Of a stretch of 64,000 bases of DNA, positions 56,941-64,000 are shown piece after piece. The stretch is taken from positions 1,674,001 through 1,738,000 of the forward strand of contig NZ_CP013380.1 in assembly GCF_001513745.1 (NCBI RefSeq), read 5' to 3'. Source of the DNA: Burkholderia humptydooensis (GTDB lineage Bacteria > Pseudomonadota > Gammaproteobacteria > Burkholderiales > Burkholderiaceae). The translations under genes were made by a program, and so were the position numbers. Position 1 is the stretch's first letter, and every line of letters starts with the position of its first letter. The notes under the pieces are model-generated. The model was not told the origin of the DNA, ran no database searches, and saw only the letters and a program-made list of their open reading frames with translations.

Positions 56941-58563
56941 TTATTCGCCCAACGCCTTCCTTGCGCGCGCGATCAGCGCCGACGTCGACGAATCGTGCTT
57001 TGCCGGATCGGCCTGCGCGGCCGTCAGGTCCGCCTCGACGACCTTGCCCAGAATCTTGCCGAGCTCGACGCCCCACTGGTCGAACGGATTGATGTTCCAC
57101 ACCGCCGCCTGTACGAGCACCTTGTGCTCGTACAGCGCGATCAGCGCGCCGAGCGTGCGCGGCGTGAGTGCGTCGACGAGAAGCGTCGTCGTCGGCCGGT
57201 TGCCGGGGAACGTCAGGTGCGGCGCGAGCTCGGGCTTGGTCGGGCCGGCGATCTTGCGCGCTTCGTCGAGCGTGCGGCCGAGCATCAGCGCCTCGCTCTG
57301 CGCGAAGCAGTTCGCGAGCAGCTTCGGATGATGGCTCGCGAGCGGATGCTCGGGCGTGAGCACCGCGATGAAATCGATCGGCACGAGCGTCGGGCCCTGG
57401 TGCAGCATCTGGAAGAACGCGTGCTGGCCGTTCGTGCCGGGCTCGCCCCACGTGACGGCGGACGTCGGGTAATCGACGAACGCGCCGTCGATTCGCGCGG
57501 ACTTGCCATTGCTCTCCATCTCGAGCTGCTGCAGGTACGACGGCAGGTAATGCAGCGCCTCCGAGTACGGCGCGACGAGATAGCTCTGCGCGCCGAAGAA
57601 ATTCCGATACCAGATGCCGACGAGACCCTGCAGCACCGGCAGGTTGCGCTCGAGTGGCGCGGTGCGGAAGTGCTCGTCCATGTCGTGCGCGCCGGCGAGC
57701 AGTTCGTCGAAGCGCTCGGGCCCGATCGCGATCATGATCGACAGGCCGACCGCCGACCACAACGAATAGCGGCCGCCGACCCAGTCCCACATCTCGAACA
57801 CGTTCGCCTCGGCGATGCCGAACCTGACGACCTCGGCGGGATTCGCCGACACGCCGACGAAGTGCTTCGCGAGCGCGCTCTCCGGGCAGCCGTTCGCGAC
57901 GAACCAGTCGCGCAGCGAGCGCGCGTTCGTCATCGTCTCGAGCGTCGTGAAGGTCTTCGACACGATGATCGCGAGCGTTTCCTGCGGATCGATCTGCTCG
58001 AGCACGCGCGCGAGGTCCGCGCCGTCGACGTTCGACACGAAGTGCGTCGCGATGTCGGGCGTCGCGACGTGGTGCAGCGCGTGGACGACCATCTTCGGCC
58101 CGAGGTCCGAGCCGCCGATGCCGATGTTCACGACGTGGCGGATCCGCTTGCCGGTGTGGCCCGTCCATGCGCCGCTGCGCACCGCGTCGGCGAAGCGCGC
58201 CATTTTCGCGCGCTCGGCCGCGACCTGCGCGTGGAACGGCGCGTCGGGCGCATTCGCGCGCAGCGCGGTGTGCAGCGCCGCGCGTCCTTCAGTCGGATTC
58301 ACGGTTTCGCCCGCGAACATCGCGTCGCGGCGCGCCTCGACGCCCGCTTCGCGCGCGAGCTGCACGAGGAGGGCGAGCGTCGCGTCGGTGATGCGGTTCT
58401 TCGAGAAATCGGCGGCGAGGCCGCCGCCTTCGAACGTGAAGCGTTCGGCGCGCGTCGGCGCGCGATCGTTGGCGGGGGCGAACCAGTCGCGCAGATGCGC
58501 GTCGCGGATCTCTTCGTAGTGCGCTTGCAGCGCGGGCCAAACGGGGAGCGAATTCAGCGTCAT
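56941..58563 (-). CDS. pgi: Glucose-6-phosphate isomerase
   Basis: 540 residues. Family signatures [41 protein letters not shown] and [18 protein letters not shown] with the catalytic Glu/His, plus the terminal QWGVELGK. It interconverts glucose-6-P and fructose-6-P. Third gene of the dadA-like/nnr/pgi minus-strand set, 101 bp after nnr. The start has no obvious ribosome site but matches the family N-terminus. Confidence 0.97.
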   Translation of the reverse strand: MTLNSLPVWPALQAHYEEIRDAHLRDWFAPANDRAPTRAERFTFEGGGLAADFSKNRITDATLALLVQLAREAGVEARRDAMFAGETVNPTEGRAALHTALRANAPDAPFHAQVAAERAKMARFADAVRSGAWTGHTGKRIRHVVNIGIGGSDLGPKMVVHALHHVATPDIATHFVSNVDGADLARVLEQIDPQETLAIIVSKTFTTLETMTNARSLRDWFVANGCPESALAKHFVGVSANPAEVVRFGIAEANVFEMWDWVGGRYSLWSAVGLSIMIAIGPERFDELLAGAHDMDEHFRTAPLERNLPVLQGLVGIWYRNFFGAQSYLVAPYSEALHYLPSYLQQLEMESNGKSARIDGAFVDYPTSAVTWGEPGTNGQHAFFQMLHQGPTLVPIDFIAVLTPEHPLASHHPKLLANCFAQSEALMLGRTLDEARKIAGPTKPELAPHLTFPGNRPTTTLLVDALTPRTLGALIALYEHKVLVQAAVWNINPFDQWGVELGKILGKVVEADLTAAQADPAKHDSSTSALIARARKALGE

Positions 58564-58664
58564 GGCAATCAGGAGCGAAACAGCATGAACCGGGGGAGGG
58601 CCGCGCCTGCGCGCCGGCGCGCGGCATGCAGGCGGACGAGGAGCCCGCCTGGGCGGCGGGACGA

Positions 58665-60260
58665 TCAGTATAGCGGCGCTTCGCCCGGTGCGGCGGGTCG
58701 CGTATAAAACAGCCGATTGACGAGCACGCGCACGGCGGCCGCGAGCTCGCCCGCGGCGAGGCCCGCGGGGCCCGCGCCAGCCGCGCACAGCCGCTCGGCG
58801 GCGAGCCCGTGCAGATAGACGCCGGCGAGCGCCGCTTCGTAGCGCGGCATGCGCTGCGCAAGAAACGCGCCGATCAGGCCGCCCAGCACGTCGCCCGTGC
58901 CGCCCGTGGCGAGCGCCGCGTTGCCGGTCGGATTGATCGCGATACGGCCGTCGGGCGCCGCGATCACGGTGCCCGACCCCTTCAGCACGACGACCGCCGA
59001 AAAGCGCGCGGCGAGCGCGCGCGCGGCGGCGATACGGTCGCGCTGGACGTCGGCCGCGTCGGTGGCAAGCAGGCGCGCGGCTTCGAGCGGATGCGGCGTG
59101 AGGACGGCGGCGTCGCCCGCGCGGCCGCGCGCGGCGAGCGCGTCGGCGAGCTCGGGCGTGTTCGCGATCAGGTTCAGCGCGTCCGCATCGACGAGCTTCG
59201 GCGCATCGAGCGGCAGCAGCGCCGCGAGCGTGCGCGCGGCCCGCTCGCTCGCGCCGAGCCCGCAGCCGATCGCGAGCGCGGTGAGCGACGCGCTCGGCAG
59301 CGCGTCGGCCGGATGCAGCATCAGCTCCGGATACGGCGGATCGTACGGCGGCGCGCCCGCGCCGACAAAGCCGACGTGGACCTTGCCCGCGCCCGCGAAG
59401 AGCGCCGCGCGCGCGGCGAGGATCGGCGCGCCGCACATGCCCGTGTCGCCGCCGACGATCGCGATGCTGCCGTACGTGCCCTTGTGCGACGCGAACGCGC
59501 GCGGCGGCAGGCGCGCATCGAAGAGCCCGGGTGCGTTCAGCCGGATCGCGGGCGCGGGCGGCTCGCCGAGATCGAGGGGCGCGACGTGAATCTCGCCCGC
59601 GAGGTCGCGCCCGTCGCCGGTGTAGAGGCCGGGCTTCGCGGCGATGAACGACAGCGTGTCGGTGGCCGCGACGGCGCTCCCGCCGCCGACGCGCGTGCCG
59701 GTGTCGCTGTCGAGGCCGCTCGGCACGTCGAGCGCGAGCACGCGGCCGGTGCGCCGCGCGCGCGCCGCGATGCGCTGCGCGATCGCGGCGAACGCGCCGT
59801 CGAGCGGCCGCGCGAGCCCGATGCCGAACAGGCCGTCGACGAGCCAGCCGTAGCCGTCGAACGATTCGGGCGCCGCCTCGTCGATCGGCACGTTCGCCGC
59901 GCGCGCGCGCTCTAGCGCCCAGCGCGCGTCGCCGGGCTTCACTTCGATCGGCATCCAGGCGTCGGCCGCGAAGCCGAGCCGGCGCAGCTCGGCCGCGGCG
60001 ACGAGCGCGTCGCCGCCGTTGTTGCCGGGGCCGACCGCGAACCAGACGGGCCGCGGATCGCTGACGAGCCGCGCCGCGAGCCATTGCGCGGCCGACTTGC
60101 CCGCGCGCTCCATCAGCGTGTGGGGCGGCAGCGCGGCGGCCGCCGCGGTTTCGATGTCGCGCAGCTCGGCGATGGTCAGAAGCGGCTCGCTCGCGTGAAG
60201 CGGCGGCAAGTCGAACGGTTCGGACGAATGGGGCAGGGGGGAATCGGCGGACAGGATCAT
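58665..60260 (-). CDS. nnr: Bifunctional NAD(P)H-hydrate epimerase/dehydratase
   Basis: 531 residues. The N-terminal YjeF/NnrE epimerase domain has [27 protein letters not shown] and [12 protein letters not shown]. The C-terminal ribokinase-like NnrD dehydratase domain has [41 protein letters not shown] and [19 protein letters not shown]. It repairs hydrated NAD(P)H. 45 bp downstream of the D-amino-acid dehydrogenase-like gene and presumably co-transcribed. Confidence 0.95.
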   Translation of the reverse strand: MILSADSPLPHSSEPFDLPPLHASEPLLTIAELRDIETAAAAALPPHTLMERAGKSAAQWLAARLVSDPRPVWFAVGPGNNGGDALVAAAELRRLGFAADAWMPIEVKPGDARWALERARAANVPIDEAAPESFDGYGWLVDGLFGIGLARPLDGAFAAIAQRIAARARRTGRVLALDVPSGLDSDTGTRVGGGSAVAATDTLSFIAAKPGLYTGDGRDLAGEIHVAPLDLGEPPAPAIRLNAPGLFDARLPPRAFASHKGTYGSIAIVGGDTGMCGAPILAARAALFAGAGKVHVGFVGAGAPPYDPPYPELMLHPADALPSASLTALAIGCGLGASERAARTLAALLPLDAPKLVDADALNLIANTPELADALAARGRAGDAAVLTPHPLEAARLLATDAADVQRDRIAAARALAARFSAVVVLKGSGTVIAAPDGRIAINPTGNAALATGGTGDVLGGLIGAFLAQRMPRYEAALAGVYLHGLAAERLCAAGAGPAGLAAGELAAAVRVLVNRLFYTRPAAPGEAPLY

Positions 60261-60305
60261 GGGCGGCTCGCGATCACGCGCCGCCCGCGCGCGGCGGCAA
60301 CGGCG

Positions 60306-61610
60306 TCAGGTGGCAAAGCGCTCCGCGCGCAGCGCGGCGAGCGTGTCGGCGGGCACGCGCTGCGCGCTGCCGCCGAGGTCATCTGCCACCACTTTAGCAG
60401 ACCCGAACGCGAGGCCCCAGCCCGCCGGGCCGTGGCCGAAGTTGACGAAGACCCGCGGATCGGCGGTCGGCCCGACGACGGGCAGGCCGTCCGGCGACAG
60501 CAGCTTCGCGCCTTGCCACGCGCGCGCGGCGGAGATCTTCGCCGCGCCGGGCAGCCAGTCGTGCGTCGCCTGGCCGAGGAGGGTGAGCGCCGCCTCGGAC
60601 AGCGGCTCGGGCAGCGGCCGCGCGAGATCCCGCGCGCTTTGCAGCACGGCGCCGCCGCCGATCCGCAGCCGCTGGCCGAGCCGCGTGATCGCGATCCGCT
60701 TGACCGAGTCGACGATGCTCAGATGCGGCGCGTGCTCCTCGTACGCGAGGGGCGCCGTCAGCGTGTGGATGCGCACCGGATGCAGCGGCGCGCGCACGCC
60801 GAGCGGCTCGACGAGCGCGAGGCTTTCCGTGCCCGCCGCGACGACGATCGCGTCGGCCGAGATCACGTCGACTTCCTTCGATTTCGCCGCGCGCGGATCG
60901 GCCGGGTCGGGCGCGAGCTCGACGGCCGCGCGCGTCGCGTCGGTGCGGATCGCGGCGACCGCGCGGCCGAGCCGGAACTGCACGTCGCGCTCGTCGAGCA
61001 CCTGCTTGACGAGCTTCGCGAAGAGCGGGCAGTTCGCGGTGCGCTCCTGCGCGAACAGCACGCCGCCCGCGAACGCGGGATCGGCCGGCATCGACGGCTC
61101 GAGCGCCGCGCACGCCTCGGGCGCGAGCGTCTCGTAAGGCTGGCCGAGGTCGCGCATGAGGTCGAGCGCGGGCTGCGTCGCGTCCCATTCGGCCGCGTCG
61201 CGCACGACGTGCAGCACGCCGCTCTTCTGTTCGAATTCGAGACCGAAGCGCGCCTCGACGTCGGCGATCGCCTCGCGCGACAGCTCGACGAGCGGCCGCA
61301 GCCTCGCGTACTGCGCGGCGAACGCGGCGGGCTCGCGCAGCGCGTCGAGGCGGCGCGTGAAGCGCCGCAGCGCGCCGTCGAGGCCCGGCTTGTAGACGAC
61401 GCCGCTCTTCTGCGCGCGCCGCTCGCGCATGAAGGTCGGGCCGAACCAGACGTCGAGCGGGGTCGGCAGCAGCGTGCCGCCCTGGCCGTAGGTTGCGCCT
61501 TGCGCGACCGTCGCGTGGCGCTCGACGACGCACACGCGATGGCCGGCCGCGCGCAACTGGTAGGCGGTGGCGATGCCGGCGATGCCGCCGCCGATGACGA
61601 TTACATCCAT
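60306..61610 (-). CDS. FAD-dependent D-amino-acid dehydrogenase-like oxidoreductase
   Basis: 434 residues. The FAD-binding start MDVIVIGGGIAGIATAYQLRAAGH is followed by VVERHATVAQGATYGQGG, and the C-terminus has GLPVVGPTADPRVFVNFGHGPAGWGLAFGS, as in DadA and related DAO-fold enzymes. The substrate cannot be fixed; D-alanine is the usual assumption. First gene of the set with nnr and pgi, divergent from purL. Confidence 0.88.
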   Translation of the reverse strand: MDVIVIGGGIAGIATAYQLRAAGHRVCVVERHATVAQGATYGQGGTLLPTPLDVWFGPTFMRERRAQKSGVVYKPGLDGALRRFTRRLDALREPAAFAAQYARLRPLVELSREAIADVEARFGLEFEQKSGVLHVVRDAAEWDATQPALDLMRDLGQPYETLAPEACAALEPSMPADPAFAGGVLFAQERTANCPLFAKLVKQVLDERDVQFRLGRAVAAIRTDATRAAVELAPDPADPRAAKSKEVDVISADAIVVAAGTESLALVEPLGVRAPLHPVRIHTLTAPLAYEEHAPHLSIVDSVKRIAITRLGQRLRIGGGAVLQSARDLARPLPEPLSEAALTLLGQATHDWLPGAAKISAARAWQGAKLLSPDGLPVVGPTADPRVFVNFGHGPAGWGLAFGSAKVVADDLGGSAQRVPADTLAALRAERFAT

Positions 61611-61830
61611 GTTCGATTCGATGCCGGGCGCCGCATACGGCCCGATTGAGGATCTTGCGTGGCGGGCCGTGCGCGGCCCGGTGAAGCGCGCATGATAGCG
61701 CCAAATGAAGCGCGCCGGCCGATGCGGCGTGCGCGGGCGGCCGTTCGGCGGGCGACTTCCGGGTATAATTACGGCCTTCCTTACGCCCCACGTCGCCAGC
61801 TTGCGCGACTCATCGACGTCAGTCCAGCCC

Positions 61831-64000
61831 ATGGCTCACTTCTCGTGTTTTCCCGGTGCTTCGGCGCTTTCCGATTTCCGTCAAACCCGCCTGCTCGACG
61901 CGCTCAAGCAAATCGACGGCGACATCGTCGCGGTTCGCGGCCAGTATCTGCATTTCGTCAACGCACATGAGCCGCTCACCGCGGACGACGACGCGCGCAT
62001 CGGCGCGCTGATGCACTACGGCGCGCCGTTCGAGCCCGCCGCGGAGAAGGGCGCGACCGAGACCTTCGTCGTGCTGCCGCGCTTCGGCACCGTGTCGCCG
62101 TGGGCGAGCAAGGCGACCGACATCGCGCAGCACTGCGGCCTCGCGCGCGTGCGCCGGATCGAGCGCGGCATCGAGTTCACGGTGACGCTGAAGGCGGGCC
62201 TCCTCGGCGTCGGCGCGAAGAAGGCGCTCGCCGCCGACGCGCGCGCGGCGGTCGCGGCCGCGCTGCACGACCGGATGACCGAGAGCGTCGTCGCGTCGCG
62301 CGACGACGCGCGGCACCTGTTCGACGAACTGCCGGCGAAGCCGCTCGCGACGGTCGACGTGCTCGCCCGCGGCCGCGCCGCGCTCGAGCGCGCGAACGTC
62401 GAGCTCGGCCTCGCGCTCGCCGACGACGAGATCGACTACCTCGTCGACGCGTTCAAGAAGCTCGAGCGCAACCCGACCGACGTCGAGCTGATGATGTTCG
62501 CGCAGGCGAACAGCGAGCACTGCCGTCACAAGATCTTCAACGCGCAGTGGACGATCGACGGCGAAGCGCAGGACATGTCGCTTTTCGCGATGATCCGCAA
62601 CACCGAGAAGATGAGCCCGCAAGGCACGATCGTCGCCTATTCGGACAACTCGTCGATCATGATGGGCGCGCAGGCGGAGCGCTGGTTCCCGCGCGGCGCG
62701 AACGGCTCGAATGGGCCCGCCAATACGCCCGCCAATGCGCCTGCCGAGCGCTACGGCCGCCATACCGAACTCACGCACACGCTGATGAAGGTGGAGACAC
62801 ACAACCACCCGACCGCGATCTCGCCGTTCCCGGGCGCCGCGACGGGCGCGGGCGGCGAGATCCGCGACGAAGGCGCGACGGGCCGCGGCGCGCGGCCGAA
62901 GGCGGGCCTGACGGGCTTCACGGTGTCGAACCTCGATCTGCCGGGCGCGCGCGAATCGTGGGAAAACGCGCGCGACGCCGCGCGGCCGGCAGGCGCGCGC
63001 GACGCGCACGAGCCGCACGCGCCGTACGGCCGCCCGGACCGGATCGCGTCACCGCTGTCGATCATGATCGACGGCCCGCTCGGCGGCGCCGCGTTCAACA
63101 ACGAATTCGGCCGGCCGAACCTGGGCGGCTACTTCCGCGTGTACGAGCAGAACGTCGGCGGCCAGGTGCGCGGCTATCACAAGCCGATCATGATCGCGGG
63201 CGGCATCGGCAACATCTCGGACGCGCACACGCACAAGCACGACGTGCCGGCAGGCTCCTTGCTGATCCAGATCGGCGGCCCCGGCATGCGGATCGGCATG
63301 GGCGGCGGCGCGGCGAGCTCGATGGCCACGGGCGCGAACACGGCCGAGCTCGATTTCGATTCCGTCCAGCGCGGCAACCCGGAAATCGAGCGCCGCGCGC
63401 AGGAAGTGATCAACGGCTGCTGGCAGCTCGGCGATCAAAACCCGATCCTCAGCATTCACGACGTCGGCGCGGGCGGCCTGTCCAACGCGTTCCCCGAGAT
63501 CGTCGACGGCGCGGGCAAGGGCGCGCGCTTCGAGCTGCGCAAGGTCGCGCTCGAGGAGTCGGGGCTGTCGCCGCGCGAGATCTGGTCGAACGAGGCGCAG
63601 GAGCGCTACGTGCTGGCGATTTCGCCCGCCGATCTGCCGCGCTTCGAGGCGATCTGCGCGCGCGAGCGCTGTCCGTTCTCGGTCGTCGGCGTCGCCACCG
63701 ACGAGCGCCGGCTTCAGCTCGTCGACGACGAGGCGACGGGCGCGGCCGGGCATCCGGTCGACATGCCGATGGACGTGCTGCTCGGCAAGCCGCCGCGCAT
63801 GCACCGCGACGTGAAGCGCGTCGCCGTCGAGCGCGCGGGCGTCGACGTGACGGGCCTCTCGTTCGCCGACGTCGCGCGCGACGTGCTCAGGCACCCGAGC
63901 GTCGCGAGCAAGTCGTTCCTCATCACGATCGGCGACCGCACGGTCGGCGGCACGTCGGTGCGCGACCAGATGGTCGGCCCGTGGCAGGTGCCCGTCGCCG
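61831..64000 (+). CDS. purL: Phosphoribosylformylglycinamidine synthase, 5' part
   Basis: About 723 residues visible of some 1350; the rest runs off the right edge. Start ATG 61831 ([21 protein letters not shown]). Landmarks of the large-type PurL are [57 protein letters not shown] and [21 protein letters not shown]. It makes FGAM in de novo purine synthesis. An Asn/Pro/Ala insert near residue 290-305 ([15 protein letters not shown]) is encoded by short repeats and is unusual for the family. Confidence 0.97.
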   Translation, partial: MAHFSCFPGASALSDFRQTRLLDALKQIDGDIVAVRGQYLHFVNAHEPLTADDDARIGALMHYGAPFEPAAEKGATETFVVLPRFGTVSPWASKATDIAQHCGLARVRRIERGIEFTVTLKAGLLGVGAKKALAADARAAVAAALHDRMTESVVASRDDARHLFDELPAKPLATVDVLARGRAALERANVELGLALADDEIDYLVDAFKKLERNPTDVELMMFAQANSEHCRHKIFNAQWTIDGEAQDMSLFAMIRNTEKMSPQGTIVAYSDNSSIMMGAQAERWFPRGANGSNGPANTPANAPAERYGRHTELTHTLMKVETHNHPTAISPFPGAATGAGGEIRDEGATGRGARPKAGLTGFTVSNLDLPGARESWENARDAARPAGARDAHEPHAPYGRPDRIASPLSIMIDGPLGGAAFNNEFGRPNLGGYFRVYEQNVGGQVRGYHKPIMIAGGIGNISDAHTHKHDVPAGSLLIQIGGPGMRIGMGGGAASSMATGANTAELDFDSVQRGNPEIERRAQEVINGCWQLGDQNPILSIHDVGAGGLSNAFPEIVDGAGKGARFELRKVALEESGLSPREIWSNEAQERYVLAISPADLPRFEAICARERCPFSVVGVATDERRLQLVDDEATGAAGHPVDMPMDVLLGKPPRMHRDVKRVAVERAGVDVTGLSFADVARDVLRHPSVASKSFLITIGDRTVGGTSVRDQMVGPWQVPVA

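Overview
The window is a GC-rich chromosomal segment of a beta-proteobacterium, almost certainly Burkholderia and most likely of the pseudomallei group. The evidence is very strong GC3 codon bias, the order tig-clpP-clpX-lon-tRNA-Val...tRNA-Asp-ppiD, a BCAM0308-type protein, and a Burkholderia-style EnvZ/OmpR (RisS/RisA-like) pair. The species call is inference. I see no insertion sequence, prophage, rRNA or CRISPR array. Most of the segment is ordinary core genome with a few small accessory or decaying patches.

Layout. 1-8.5 kb is purine/ureide catabolism: the 3' end of uraD, then alc and allA; a lipoprotein; a deleted ACT-domain gene; the opposing uraH-puuD pair (5-hydroxyisourate hydrolase and membrane urate hydroxylase with a cytochrome c tail); an 8-oxoguanine-deaminase-like amidohydrolase; and a LysR regulator. 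Together they cover most steps from oxidised purines and urate to glyoxylate and urea. 8.9-17.5 kb holds dodecin, a GarR/MmsB-type dehydrogenase, a conserved hypothetical, mscL, a PspA/TPR envelope-stress pair and mrcA (PBP1A). 17.5-20.8 kb has a DUF3574 lipoprotein, a triplet of DnaA-box-like repeats, a threonine/serine dehydratase, argE and a truncated crotonase gene. 20.9-29.5 kb holds mfd, ispD-ispF, ahpC-ahpD and the RisA/RisS-like two-component system.

29.7-44 kb is more variable: a DUF1800/DUF1501 export pair, a squalene/phytoene synthase, tRNA-Leu, a MEKHLA protein, a PLD nuclease, a porin-MFS-HDAC-like deacetylase operon facing a LuxR regulator, a ketopantoate-reductase-like gene, MarR and glycerate kinase. 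44-55.3 kb is the protein quality-control block tig-clpP-clpX-lon...ppiD. Between tRNA-Val and tRNA-Asp this block carries a small island (HPF/RaiA-like, BCAM0308-like, a broken MPW-type gene, an AhpD-like protein). Two near-perfect FNR/Anr-type boxes (TTGAC-N4-GTCAA) lie in it, so it looks like a miniature low-oxygen regulon. 55.4-64 kb has a TesA-like esterase and YbbA-like ATPase with overlapping divergent starts, the dadA-like/nnr/pgi operon and the start of purL, which runs off the right edge.

The most notable observations are the two FNR-type boxes in the inter-tRNA island, three genes caught in decay (ACT protein, crotonase, MPW protein), the DnaA-box-like repeats, a 33-bp perfect palindrome in the tig leader, and a possible acetylated-amine uptake and deacetylation operon.
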